Source: an uncultured Pseudodesulfovibrio sp. (GTDB taxonomy: Bacteria > Desulfobacterota > Desulfovibrionia > Desulfovibrionales > Desulfovibrionaceae). Taken from it: a DNA stretch of 64,000 bases. Of the stretch, positions 26,383 to 35,393 are shown in pieces. Each line of letters begins with the position of its first letter. The first letter of the stretch is position 1. The stretch is from contig NZ_OY760059.1 of assembly GCF_963662885.1 (NCBI RefSeq), positions 1,533,487-1,597,486 on the forward strand. The letters run 5' to 3'. The notes beneath the pieces were generated by a model. It saw only the letters and a list, made by a program, of their open reading frames with translations, was not told the DNA's origin and made no database searches. Made by a program: the position numbers and the translations under genes.

Positions 26383-27175
26383 ATCCGTACACAACGAGAC
26401 TGTGGCGGCAGACGATCTGGTCCATAAGGACTTCTGGGCGGGACTGCGATCCTGGACCGATGCGCGCATCGCGCTGGGCCGGGCCGGGGTCAGCCAGCGT
26501 ACCCGTGACGTGCTCGCTTTCCAGCTGGATCACGCCAGGGCGCGGGACGCGGTGCATCAGGTTCTGGACCGCGAGGCCGCCTTCGGGGAGATCGAATTTC
26601 TGGAAGTGGAAAGCCAGGCACCCGACCGGTCCGTTTTTTTGCAGCGCCCCGACCTCGGGCGACTGCTCACGCCTGAGAGTGAAGCCTTGCTGGCCGACCG
26701 GGCCGGGAGCGGATTCGACGTGGCCTTCACGGTCTCGGCCGGGCTTTCCTCCACGGCCGTGGAAAAGAATTTCGCGCCATTCTGGCGGGAGTTCGCACCC
26801 GCGCTTGAGGGGCTGGGCCTGAGTGTGGCCCCCATCTGCTTCGCGGAGCAGGGCAGGGTGGCCTTGGGCGACCGCGTGGCCATGGCCTTCAAGGCACGCA
26901 TGGCCGTGGTCCTGATAGGCGAGCGGCCCGGTTTGAGCTCCCCGGACAGTATGGGCATTTATATGACATACGCCCCGAAATCTGATACGACGGATGAGGC
27001 TCGAAACTGCATCTCCAACGTCCGGCCCGCCGGGCTGAGCTATGAGGAGGCCGTCCGAACCCTGTGCGCGCTTATGCGCGAGGCGTTCAGACGGGAGGTG
27101 TCGGGTGTGGATCTGAAGGTGGACGACGCTCTGGCGCTCGCGGGAGGGGACGAGGCCGGACGCCTCGAGGAGTAG
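26366..27175 (+). CDS. eutC: Ethanolamine ammonia-lyase small subunit
   Basis: 269 residues. EutC features are LDHARARDAVH, FTVSAGLSSTAVEKN, IGERPGLSSPDSMGIYMTY and the cysteine-bearing RNCISNVRPAGLSYEEAV, which help to bind the cobalamin. The start is a GTG at 26366 inside the end of eutB, with AAGGAG seven bases upstream, so the two are translationally coupled. The ABC-importer genes begin 119 bases later on the same strand. Confidence 0.97.
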   Translation: MACPPKSVHNETVAADDLVHKDFWAGLRSWTDARIALGRAGVSQRTRDVLAFQLDHARARDAVHQVLDREAAFGEIEFLEVESQAPDRSVFLQRPDLGRLLTPESEALLADRAGSGFDVAFTVSAGLSSTAVEKNFAPFWREFAPALEGLGLSVAPICFAEQGRVALGDRVAMAFKARMAVVLIGERPGLSSPDSMGIYMTYAPKSDTTDEARNCISNVRPAGLSYEEAVRTLCALMREAFRREVSGVDLKVDDALALAGGDEAGRLEE

Positions 27176-27294
27176 GCGTCCTCCCGAAACGCTTCCGATA
27201 CTTAATGAATTCGTAACAATGCGTTATTGCGCAACGGACAGGATAATTGTAACAAACGTTTGAATTAACCCACTACGTGCAAACGGAGATGATG

Positions 27295-28353
27295 ATGAAA
27301 CGGATTTTTGTGCTTTTCATGCTGGCAATGTTCGCCTTCGCCGGAACGGCGCAGGCAGAGACCCTGAAACTCTTGACCTGGAAGGGATACGCTCCTCAGA
27401 AGCTCATCGAGCAGTTTGAGAAGGAAACCGGCATCAAGGTCGAGGTGACCTTCTCCAACAACGAGGAGATGATCGCCAAGCTGCGCGCCACTCGCGGCGC
27501 CGGTTTCGACCTGGCCCAGCCTTCCCAGGACCGCATTTCCTCCGTTCAGGAGAAGTTCCACATCTACCAGGCCCTGGATTACTCCAAGATCGAAGCTCCC
27601 CTGTTCATCCCGTCCATGCTTGACGCGGTCAAGAAGAACACCCTGGTGGACGGCAAGTCCTACGCGGTGCCTTTCTGCTGGGGCACCTCCGGCCTGATCG
27701 TCAACGGCGACAAGGCTCCTGGCGTGGATTCCTTCAAGGCCCTGCTTGATCCCAAGTACAAAGGCCGCGTGAGCTACCGCCTGAAGCGCCCGACCCTGAT
27801 CGCCATGGGCTTCGCGCTTGGTTATGATCCGTTCGCCCTGTACAGCGATGTCGAAGGCTACAAGGCCATGCTCGACAAGGTCGCCGAGACCCTGATCGAC
27901 GCCAAGCCCATCGTCCAGAACTACTGGGCCAACGGCGACGCCCTGCTCGAGTCCATGCGCTCCGGCGAGGTCTTCGTGGCCATGGCCTGGGATGCGGGCG
28001 GATGGAAGCTGCACACCGAGAACCCGGCCATCGACTTCCAGGCTCCCAAGGAAGGCGCTCTGGGCTGGATCGACACCTTCGCCATCCCGGCCAAGGCCGA
28101 GAACGTGTCCGCCGCCTACAAGTGGATCAACTTCATGATGAAGCCCGAGAACTGCGGCTACTTCTCCTCTCAGGAAAAGTACGCCACCGCTTCCAAGGAT
28201 GCCCTCAAGTTCACGGACAAGGCCGTGGCCGACAACTTCGCCCGTTCCTTCCCGCAGGCTACCATCGACAATATCAAGTGGTACCCGCCGGTTCCGGCCA
28301 AGCTGGAAAGCATCGAAGGCAAAGTTCTGGACAAGATCAAAGCCGCCAACTAA
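27295..28353 (+). CDS. Periplasmic solute-binding protein of a polyamine-type ABC importer
   Basis: 352 residues with a clear signal peptide (RIFVLFMLAMFAFAGTAQA, cleavage before ETLKL) and the PotD/PotF-type start of the mature protein (LKLLTWKGYAPQKLIEQFEK). Three ATGs follow each other; the third (27295) is best spaced from GGAG. The 119-base upstream gap holds two copies of GTAACAA (27213 and 27249) and the palindrome TTGCGCAA but no sure promoter. PotD homologues bind putrescine or spermidine. With eutBC before it and a glycerophosphodiesterase at the operon end, glycerophosphoethanolamine or ethanolamine is an alternative ligand (inference). Confidence 0.88.
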   Translation: MKRIFVLFMLAMFAFAGTAQAETLKLLTWKGYAPQKLIEQFEKETGIKVEVTFSNNEEMIAKLRATRGAGFDLAQPSQDRISSVQEKFHIYQALDYSKIEAPLFIPSMLDAVKKNTLVDGKSYAVPFCWGTSGLIVNGDKAPGVDSFKALLDPKYKGRVSYRLKRPTLIAMGFALGYDPFALYSDVEGYKAMLDKVAETLIDAKPIVQNYWANGDALLESMRSGEVFVAMAWDAGGWKLHTENPAIDFQAPKEGALGWIDTFAIPAKAENVSAAYKWINFMMKPENCGYFSSQEKYATASKDALKFTDKAVADNFARSFPQATIDNIKWYPPVPAKLESIEGKVLDKIKAAN

Positions 28354-28380
28354 TCTAATCCGGCTTACGACAATTACAGG

Positions 28381-28407
28381 GGCGGGGAGCCGGAAAGGCT
28401 CCCCGCC
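28381..28407 (+). other. Intercistronic stem-loop after the binding-protein gene
   Basis: An 11-base perfect stem GGCGGGGAGCC / GGCTCCCCGCC with a five-base loop, without a full T-run. Such hairpins after binding-protein genes commonly stabilise the upstream message or end some transcripts, so that more binding protein than permease is made. Confidence 0.65.
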
Positions 28408-28436
28408 TTATTCCTTACTTCAACAGTTGAAAAATT

Positions 28437-29522
28437 ATGACCAACGATCTTTCCGTACGAGCCCTGGTGAAGCGTTTCGGCGATTTCACCGCCGTTGACG
28501 ACGTGACCTTCGATGTCCCTGACGGGTCCTTTTTTTCCATCCTCGGCCCCTCCGGCTGCGGCAAGACCACGCTCTTGCGCATGATCGCCGGGTTCGAGAC
28601 GCAGACCTCGGGTTCCATCGAGATTCGCGGCCGCGACATGCTCGGCGTGCCTCCCAACCAGCGTCCCGTCAACCTCGTCTTCCAGCACCTGGCCCTGTTC
28701 CCCATGATGGACGTGGCCGAGAACGTGGCCTTCGGCCTGAAACGGCGCGGCGTGGCCGGAGCCGAGATCAAGAAGAAGACCGAGACCATCCTGGAGCGGG
28801 TGGGGCTGCCCGGTTTCGGGGTCAAACGGATCGATCAGTTGTCCGGCGGACAGAAGCAGCGCGTGGCCATCGCCCGCTGTCTGGTTCTGGAGCCCTCGGT
28901 GCTCCTGCTGGATGAGCCTCTGGGCGCACTGGACCTGAAACTGCGCGAGCAGATGAAGGTTGAGCTCAAGAAGCTCCAGGCCAAGGTGGGCACGACGTTC
29001 ATCTACATCACCCACGATCAGTCCGAGGCGTTGGTCATGTCCGACCGCGTGGCGGTCATGAACAAAGGCCGTTTCGAGCAGGTGGGCACGCCCCAGGAAC
29101 TCTACGGGCGGCCCGAAACCCCGTTCGTGGCCCAGTTCGTGGGCGACAACAACCGCTGGAGCGGAACCATTTCCAAGACTCTGGACAACGGCGAGGTGCT
29201 CCTCTCGACCGACGAGGGCTACTCCTTCCGCACCCTGGCGCACAACTCCTGTTCGGGCTGTACCCGGGTGGATCTCTTCCTGCGGCCCGAGGCCATGCGC
29301 ATCGAACCCAAGGAGAAAGCGGATCTGAACACCTTCGACGTGACGGTCAAGTCCATCCTTTTCGACGGCGCCAACAGCCGCCTGCTCACGGTGACCAAGG
29401 AAGAGCGCGAGCTGATCGTCACTCTGCCCCAGAACCGCAAGTTCGACCACATCCGGCCCGGCGACGCCATCAACGTGGGCTGGCACCCTGAATCCGGTAT
29501 CTGTTTCCGGGCGGAGGATTGA
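28437..29522 (+). CDS. potA: ABC importer ATPase (PotA family)
   Basis: 361 residues. Walker A GPSGCGKTT (about 38-46), signature LSGGQKQR, Walker B VLLLDEPLGALD, switch His in YITHDQSEA, and a C-terminal TOBE-type domain as in PotA. It energises the importer from the cytoplasmic side. The name potA refers to the family; the true substrate is not proven. Confidence 0.9.
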   Translation: MTNDLSVRALVKRFGDFTAVDDVTFDVPDGSFFSILGPSGCGKTTLLRMIAGFETQTSGSIEIRGRDMLGVPPNQRPVNLVFQHLALFPMMDVAENVAFGLKRRGVAGAEIKKKTETILERVGLPGFGVKRIDQLSGGQKQRVAIARCLVLEPSVLLLDEPLGALDLKLREQMKVELKKLQAKVGTTFIYITHDQSEALVMSDRVAVMNKGRFEQVGTPQELYGRPETPFVAQFVGDNNRWSGTISKTLDNGEVLLSTDEGYSFRTLAHNSCSGCTRVDLFLRPEAMRIEPKEKADLNTFDVTVKSILFDGANSRLLTVTKEERELIVTLPQNRKFDHIRPGDAINVGWHPESGICFRAED

Positions 29523-29525
29523 TCC

Positions 29526-30380
29526 GTGCCACGCTCGCGACTCGCCTTCTGGATATTCCTGGCCCCGGTGCTGATGTGGCTTATGCTGCTCATCGTCCTG
29601 CCCCACCTCGACCTGCTGACCATGAGTTTTCGGGGAGAGAACGACTATGGCGACATGGTCTGGACTGCAAGCAACTATCTGAACTTTTTCACTGAGCCCA
29701 TTTACTGGCTGACCTTTGTGCGTACCGCGCTTTACGCGGTCATCACCACGGCCATCACTTTTGTCTTGGCCATGCCCGTGGCTTTCTACATCTCCAAGCT
29801 GGCCCGGCACCGGTTGCAGGGCGCGTTGATGATTTTCATCCTGTTGCCGTTCTGGGTCAGCGAACTGGTCCGCATCTACGGCTGGATGATCCTGCTGCGC
29901 GAGTCCGGGGTGCTCAACTTCTTCCTGGTCAAGCTCGGGGTTCTGAACAAGCCCGTGGAGATGCTCTACAACGACGCGACCATGATCATGGGGCTGGTCT
30001 ACACTTCCATGCTCTTCATGGTTGTTCCCCTGGTCTCGGTCATGGACAGCCTGGACGACAGTTTGATCGAGGCGGCCCACGACCTCGGAGCCAGCAAGCT
30101 GGCCATCTGGCGGACGATCATCATTCCGCATTGCAAGCCCGGCATCACCTCCGGGGCCATCGTGGTCTTCATGCTCACCCTGGGCAACTATCTGACGCCG
30201 AACCTCATGGGCGGCAAGAACTCGCTCTGGTTCACCGAGCAGATCTACAACCAGTTCATCGCCAGCTTCAACTGGAACCAGGGCTCGGCCTTCGGCTTCC
30301 TGCTTCTGGTCCTGAGTTCCCTGATCATCTGGGCCGGGCTGAAGCTTTCCGGCCAGAAACTCGGGGAGGTGGCCTCATGA
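29526..30380 (+). CDS. potB: ABC importer permease (PotB family)
   Basis: 284 residues, six membrane segments, and the ATPase-docking EAA loop EAAHDLGASKLAIWRTIIIP. The start is a GTG three bases after the potA stop, preceded by GGAGG. It overlaps the next permease by four bases. Confidence 0.9.
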   Translation: MPRSRLAFWIFLAPVLMWLMLLIVLPHLDLLTMSFRGENDYGDMVWTASNYLNFFTEPIYWLTFVRTALYAVITTAITFVLAMPVAFYISKLARHRLQGALMIFILLPFWVSELVRIYGWMILLRESGVLNFFLVKLGVLNKPVEMLYNDATMIMGLVYTSMLFMVVPLVSVMDSLDDSLIEAAHDLGASKLAIWRTIIIPHCKPGITSGAIVVFMLTLGNYLTPNLMGGKNSLWFTEQIYNQFIASFNWNQGSAFGFLLLVLSSLIIWAGLKLSGQKLGEVAS

Positions 30381-31231
30381 TCCGTTCCCTGCCGCGCTCC
30401 AAGGCCTACGACTGGTCCTTCAACGCGTTCATCATTCTTTATTTCGTGTTCCTGTTCGCGCCGCTCGTGGTCACCTGCGTGCTCGCCTTCAACAATTCGG
30501 ACTTCCCGTCCCTGCCGTGGCAGGGCTTCAGTCTGGACTGGTTCGTGGCCGACGGCCCGGACCGGGTGGGGCTGTTCCACGACGCGCAGAACCTGCGCTC
30601 CATCGTGACCAGCTTCGAGACCGCCTTCTTCGTGTCCATCCTGAGCGTGGTGGTCGGCACCTGCGCGAGCTTTCTGTTCGAGAAGGAGGAGTTCCGATTC
30701 AAGGGACTGCTCTACATGCTCATGCTCGCTCCGCTGGTCATCCCCGGCGTCATTCTGGGTATCTCGCAGCTGCTGGCGGCCAACACGGCCGGCACCTTCA
30801 TGGACGAGACCTTCGGCGTGGACATTCCCTTCTTCCGGCCGAGCTTCTGGCTGGTTGTCCTGGGCCAGTTCTCGTTCATCACGACCTTCGTCACCCTGGT
30901 GGTCTCGGCAAGGCTGCGCAAGTTCGACACCTCCCTGGAGGAGGCTGCCCTGAATCTCGGGGCCACCCACTTCGGGGTCATCCGGCACGTCACGCTCAAG
31001 TTCCTGCGACCCGCCATCGTCGGCGCAGGGGCCGTGGCCTTCCTGATGAGCTTCGAGAACTTCAACACCACACTGTTTCTGGTGGGATCGGAACCGACCC
31101 TGCCCATCAACCTCTATCTCCAGGTACGTGACGGTTCCACGCCGGTCATCAACGCGATATCGCTGATGCTCATCGTGGGTACCTCGCTGCTGGCTTTGAT
31201 CAACTTTTATTTCAACAGGAAGACGGACTAA
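30377..31231 (+). CDS. potC: ABC importer permease (PotC family)
   Basis: 284 residues, six membrane segments, EAA loop EEAALNLGATHFGVIRHVTL. The ATG at 30377 overlaps the potB stop (ATGA), so the much longer upstream frame is not used. It forms the second half of the membrane channel. The stop overlaps the start of the phosphodiesterase gene. Confidence 0.9.
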   Translation: MIRSLPRSKAYDWSFNAFIILYFVFLFAPLVVTCVLAFNNSDFPSLPWQGFSLDWFVADGPDRVGLFHDAQNLRSIVTSFETAFFVSILSVVVGTCASFLFEKEEFRFKGLLYMLMLAPLVIPGVILGISQLLAANTAGTFMDETFGVDIPFFRPSFWLVVLGQFSFITTFVTLVVSARLRKFDTSLEEAALNLGATHFGVIRHVTLKFLRPAIVGAGAVAFLMSFENFNTTLFLVGSEPTLPINLYLQVRDGSTPVINAISLMLIVGTSLLALINFYFNRKTD

Positions 31232-32073
31232 TGTTCTTCGATCATCTGCAAGGCGCAGGCTATGTCTGCGCCCATCGTGGCGCACGCGCCATGGCCCCGG
31301 AAAACACCATGCTGGCCGCAGAGCTTGGCCTGGTTCTCGGAGCGGATTTTTGGGAGATGGACGTCCAGCGGACCTCTGATGGCGAACTGGTGGTTTTTCA
31401 TGACGACGATTTGGGCCGGACCACGGATGTCTCGGCCCGGCACGAGTTCTGTGAGCGCGCGCCGTGGCCCATCCAGCTGTTCAGTCTCGAGGAACTGCGT
31501 TCCCTGGACGCCGGGACCTGGTTCGCCGAGTCCGACCCCTACGGGACCATAGCCCGGGGCGAGGTGCGGTCGACCGATCTCGGACGCATGCGCGGTCAGC
31601 GTATCCCCACCCTGGAAAAGGCCCTGGCCTTCACCCGGCGCAACGATTTCCCCATGAACCTGGAGATCAAGGACTTGCAGTACGCCCCCGGCGACCTGTC
31701 CATCGTTTCCCAGGTACTGCGTCAGATCCGCGAGGCCAAGGCCGAGGATCTGATTCTGGTTTCCTCGTTCAACCACGACTATCTGGCCGAGATGCACCGT
31801 CTGGCGCCCGAGATTCCCCTGGCCGCTCTGGTCGAGGGCGAGCACCCCGAGAACATCGAGGAGTATCTCGCCGACCTGGGCGCGGTAGGCTACCACCCTG
31901 ACGAGGCCATCCTGGACGAGGATCTGGTCCGGCGCCTGACCGGCGCGGGCATTCAGGTCTCCCCCTATACGGTCAACGACATGGACCGGGCGCTCTCGCT
32001 CATCGACGCGGGCTGCTTCGGAATCATCACCGACTTCACCCACACCCTCCGCGGGCGGCTGGACGCGCGTTAA
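31231..32073 (+). CDS. Glycerophosphodiester phosphodiesterase
   Basis: 280 residues. GDPD-family active-site residues are in place: H15-R16 in AHRGARAMAPENT, E42 and D44 in WEMDVQ, and H57 in VVFHDDDLG. It hydrolyses deacylated phospholipid headgroups to glycerol 3-phosphate and an alcohol such as ethanolamine. No signal peptide is seen, so it acts in the cytoplasm, after import. Its start shares a base with the potC stop (TAATG), which makes it part of the importer operon and the best clue to the importer's substrate. Confidence 0.92.
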   Translation: MFFDHLQGAGYVCAHRGARAMAPENTMLAAELGLVLGADFWEMDVQRTSDGELVVFHDDDLGRTTDVSARHEFCERAPWPIQLFSLEELRSLDAGTWFAESDPYGTIARGEVRSTDLGRMRGQRIPTLEKALAFTRRNDFPMNLEIKDLQYAPGDLSIVSQVLRQIREAKAEDLILVSSFNHDYLAEMHRLAPEIPLAALVEGEHPENIEEYLADLGAVGYHPDEAILDEDLVRRLTGAGIQVSPYTVNDMDRALSLIDAGCFGIITDFTHTLRGRLDAR

Positions 32074-32146
32074 ACGTCCGGCCCGTCCCGGGCCGATCCC
32101 CCTTCGCAGACCGCTCCCGGCTCCTCGCCGGAATCTATACTTGCCA

Positions 32147-32174
32147 TTGGCTCTCGCGGCTCCTACTTTATAAG
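32147..32174 (+). promoter_or_regulatory. Candidate sigma-70 promoter of the kinase-like gene
   Basis: TTGGCT, a 16-base spacer and TATAAG lie about 40 bases before the coding start. The hairpin CCTACT / AGTAGG overlaps the -10. Confidence 0.5.
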
Positions 32175-32215
32175 AGTAGGGGATTGTCACGAGAACCGGC
32201 CAAGCGAGGTTCGCC

Positions 32216-33175
32216 ATGTCCGAAGAAGTCAGGACGCTGGTGGAGCGGTACATGCCGGAGTTTCCTGTCCGGCGATGCGGCAGGATGTTCACGGACACCA
32301 CCCAGTTCATGGACATCAACCATGGGGATGTCATTGCGCTGGGCGGCAGCCATTACCTTGTGCTCAAGGACGAGAGCGAGCGGCGCTTCGGCATGGAGGA
32401 CCCAAAGTACTGGGTCAAGCGGTGCCGCGAGCTGGAGACCGGCGAGCCGAAGATCCTCAAGCTGGTTTTCTTTGAGCGCTTCCCGCTGAAGATCGGGGAA
32501 TTCGAGGTCCAGTGCTACCGCAGCCCCAAGAAGGAGTCGCGCATCCTGGACCTGGTGGCCGATGACCCCCGGTTCATGCACGGTGTGACCCGCCTGGATG
32601 ACCGGGAAAATCCGGTCCGCATCCTGGACATCGTCCAGGGAAGAGAGGTCGGCAAGTACGTCTACGCGCTCAAGGCCGACCACGAGACCTATTTCCGCGA
32701 ACATTTCCCAGCCATCCTCGACAACTTCGTGGAAGCCTGCGAGGCCATCGGGAGCCTGCACGCCAAGGGCGAGAAGCACGGCGACATCCGGCGCGACCAC
32801 CTGTTCATCGAGTACGGCACCGGCCTATACCGCTGGATCGACTTCGACTACACCTTCGATTTCCACGAAAATCCCTACGGACTGGATATCTTCGGTCTGG
32901 GCAATATCCTCATCTACTGCGTCGGCAAACAGGTATGGTACACGGCCAACCTCGGGGAGGGAGGCTTTCCCGACGAGGTCCTGAACGACCTGGGGCCGGG
33001 CGATCGCTCCCTGATTATCCGAAACCGTGTGGTCAACATGCGCAAGTTGTTTCCGTACATTCCGGTCGAACTGAACAACGTGCTCATGCATTTTTCGCAA
33101 CGGACAGAAGTCTTCTACGACACCGTGGAGGAGTTTCTCGACGAGCTGCGGCCGTGCCGCAGACTCCTCGGATAA
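32216..33175 (+). CDS. Protein-kinase-like protein
   Basis: 319 residues with remnants of the kinase fold. K82 in ILKLVFF is a possible ATP-binding lysine, KHGDIRRDHLFIEY (about 187-200) corresponds to the catalytic loop with D190, and WIDFDY (207-212) to the metal-binding DFG region. The pattern is nearer to aminoglycoside-kinase/RIO-type kinases than to typical Ser/Thr kinases. It is soluble. A universal stress protein gene follows 62 bases later, suggesting a stress-linked role. Substrate unknown. Confidence 0.7.
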   Translation: MSEEVRTLVERYMPEFPVRRCGRMFTDTTQFMDINHGDVIALGGSHYLVLKDESERRFGMEDPKYWVKRCRELETGEPKILKLVFFERFPLKIGEFEVQCYRSPKKESRILDLVADDPRFMHGVTRLDDRENPVRILDIVQGREVGKYVYALKADHETYFREHFPAILDNFVEACEAIGSLHAKGEKHGDIRRDHLFIEYGTGLYRWIDFDYTFDFHENPYGLDIFGLGNILIYCVGKQVWYTANLGEGGFPDEVLNDLGPGDRSLIIRNRVVNMRKLFPYIPVELNNVLMHFSQRTEVFYDTVEEFLDELRPCRRLLG

Positions 33176-33237
33176 GCCCGAGCCGCGCCGGATCGTGTGA
33201 TCCGCGCCATGAACCTCAGTCAAAACGGGAGGGCGTC

Positions 33238-33726
33238 ATGGATTTCAAGAAAGTGCTCATCGCCGTGGACGGTTCCGACAATTCGCTGCGTGCCGTACGC
33301 TACGCGGCCTCCATCCTGGGCGGCGGGAAAGGATATGCCGTGCAGTTGGTGCACATCGAGCGGTTGCCTGAACGGGACCTGTTCCCTGACGAATCGTCCT
33401 GGTCCGGCCAGTGCCGGGAACATTCGCGGGATATGCGCGAATTCCTCGACGAGGCGCGCGCGGTACTGGAGGCGGGCGGGCTGTCCGGTGAAACCATTTG
33501 CAGCCTGTATGTCGACAGTTGCGCGGCCCGCCCCGAAGCCGGTTCGGATTGCAGTCATGGCCGGAACATCGCCCTGGAGATACTCGCCATCGCGGAGCGG
33601 GAAGAGTGCGGGACGCTGGTCATCGGACGCAGGGGCGTGTCCAAGGCCGAAGAATTCCTGTTCGGCAGCGTGTCCAACAAACTCATCCATCACGCCAAGG
33701 ACAGGACCGTGTGGGTGGTCTCCTGA
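33238..33726 (+). CDS. Universal stress protein (UspA family)
   Basis: 162 residues. It has the Usp start KKVLIAVDGSDNSLRAVRYA and the ATP-binding loop of the G-2x-G-9x-G(S/T) type near the end (VIGRRGVSKAEEFLFGSVSNKLIHH). It therefore probably binds ATP. GGAGG lies just before the ATG at 33238; a long upstream frame is not used. It ends seven bases from the convergent DUF599 gene. Confidence 0.9.
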   Translation: MDFKKVLIAVDGSDNSLRAVRYAASILGGGKGYAVQLVHIERLPERDLFPDESSWSGQCREHSRDMREFLDEARAVLEAGGLSGETICSLYVDSCAARPEAGSDCSHGRNIALEILAIAEREECGTLVIGRRGVSKAEEFLFGSVSNKLIHHAKDRTVWVVS

Positions 33727-33733
33727 TCCCGGC

Positions 33734-34450
33734 CTACCGGGGGGGAAGGGGGCACGAGTTCTTGAACAGGGTCTCCAGATACTCGCAGTTCAGATCCGGT
33801 GTTTTTTCGATCCGGGACATGAGTATGACCAGGGTGACGGTTGCCGCGACCATGAACAGGGGGCTGAATAGCCAGAAGATGAGCGGGACCAGGAAGTAGT
33901 AGGCCCGCATGCCGATGTGGAAATGGCCGCCCGCCTTGTTCAGTTCCATGGCCACGAACGTGATGGACGCACCGTAGCTGCCCTCCTCGGGCGGGGTGTT
34001 GATCAGGAAGCCCACGTGCATGAACAGCCGGATGGCAAAAGAGAAATTGAAGAACGCGATGAACAGGTTGCCGAGGATGATCAGCAGCTTGAGGGTGATA
34101 GTGCTCTCGGCGCGAGAGCCGAAGATGTTCATGGCGTGCCAGGTCTCACCCAGCTTGTCGGCCTGACCGGACAGGGTCAGCAGCCCCACTGCCAGCAGAA
34201 TGGAGGTGGAGGCCAGGAAGGTGGCGGCCATGGTCGAGTTGCGCAGAGTCTGCACGGCCAGGATGTCGTTCTTCTCCTCCATGACGTTGACCACCCAGGC
34301 CGTCCTGGCGATGGTGGTGGCCCCATACAGGGAGTAGGTCGGGTTCTCCTTCAATTTGCTGCGCACATACAGGTGGTAAAAGGAGAAAAGTCCGGCGGAA
34401 ATGGCCAGGCAGATCAGGTCCAGCAGGTGCGGGGCGAAAAAATCAGACAT
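33734..34450 (-). CDS. DUF599 family membrane protein
   Basis: 238 residues with about four membrane segments and the DUF599 signature RNSTMAATFLAS. The function of the family is unknown. GGAGG lies 11 bases before the ATG. It is convergent with the Usp gene and divergent from the LysE gene. Confidence 0.8.
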   Translation of the reverse strand: MSDFFAPHLLDLICLAISAGLFSFYHLYVRSKLKENPTYSLYGATTIARTAWVVNVMEEKNDILAVQTLRNSTMAATFLASTSILLAVGLLTLSGQADKLGETWHAMNIFGSRAESTITLKLLIILGNLFIAFFNFSFAIRLFMHVGFLINTPPEEGSYGASITFVAMELNKAGGHFHIGMRAYYFLVPLIFWLFSPLFMVAATVTLVILMSRIEKTPDLNCEYLETLFKNSCPLPPR

Positions 34451-34683
34451 GAAAAAAGATCCTCCACAAGCGGGTGTCGCTTCATCACTGAGGATAGCCC
34501 GATTGAAAGGCTTTTGCCAACCCGTGAGCAGGATAAACCGGCAGGTCTTTTCCCTCTTCCGGGGGGTGATTTACCGGTTGCCTTGTCCGACGGGGGATTG
34601 GTAAGAGGCAACCTTGGCCGGGAAGGTATCCGGCAAATGATTCTGTAAAACACGGCCGTCATGTCCACGGCCCGGAGTTGGAA

Positions 34684-35325
34684 ATGAATATTGAAATGTG
34701 GGCCATGTTCTTCCTGGCCTATCTGGTGACCACTCTGTCTCCGGGCCCGAACGTGCTGCTGGTCCTCAAGAACAGTATCCGGCACGGCTGGCGGTCCGCC
34801 TTCATCACTGTGCTCGGCAATCTGACCTGTCAGCTTCTGATCGTCTGTCTGGTGGCGGTGGGCGTCGGCCATCTATTGGCCGAGCTGCCGTTCTGGTTCG
34901 TGGTCATGAAGTCCGTGGGCGGGGGCTATCTCATCTACCTGGGCATCAGAAACCTGCGCGCGGCCCGAAAGGGCAAGGGAACCGCCCTGGTCGAGGCCGA
35001 GGCCGTACCCGTCGAGGGCAAGAGGCTGCGGAGCCTGTTCCTGGAGGCCTTCCTGGTCTCGGCGAGCAATCCCAAGACGCTGATCTTCCTGTCCGCCTTC
35101 CTGCCGCAGTTCCTCGATACGGCGCACCCGGTATCCGAACAGTTCACGGTCATGTTCGCGACCATCTGCGCCATCGTCGCCACCGTGCACCTGGGGTACT
35201 CGTATCTGATCGCCTCGCTGGGGCACCGATTCTCGTTCAAGGATTTTGGGCGCAGGATCGACAAGCTCACCGGCGGACTGTTCATCGCCATGGGCGGGGG
35301 CATCCTGCTCAGCGATCGCGTCTGA
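34684..35325 (+). CDS. LysE/RhtB family amino-acid exporter
   Basis: 213 residues, about six membrane segments, and the family start FLAYLVTTLSPGPNVLLVLKN followed by GGGYLIYLGIRNLR and SNPKTLIFLSAFLPQFL. Family members export amino acids such as lysine, threonine or homoserine lactone. The ATG at 34684 has GGAG six bases upstream. Confidence 0.88.
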   Translation: MNIEMWAMFFLAYLVTTLSPGPNVLLVLKNSIRHGWRSAFITVLGNLTCQLLIVCLVAVGVGHLLAELPFWFVVMKSVGGGYLIYLGIRNLRAARKGKGTALVEAEAVPVEGKRLRSLFLEAFLVSASNPKTLIFLSAFLPQFLDTAHPVSEQFTVMFATICAIVATVHLGYSYLIASLGHRFSFKDFGRRIDKLTGGLFIAMGGGILLSDRV

Positions 35326-35349
35326 GGCAGCCTGTTCGCGTATGCTTTT

Positions 35350-35381
35350 CAGGCCCGGAGGGAAACCTTCCGGGCCTTTTG
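35350..35381 (+). terminator. Intrinsic terminator after the LysE gene
   Basis: AGGCCCGGA pairs with TCCGGGCCT across a short loop and is followed by TTTTG. Being palindromic, it may also serve the convergent gene that ends at 35394. Confidence 0.85.
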
Positions 35382-35393
35382 TTTGACCGTTGG

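Noticed and set aside
32075..32098. Terminator after the phosphodiesterase gene
   Set aside because: Only a six-base CGGCCC/GGGCCG stem without a T-run.
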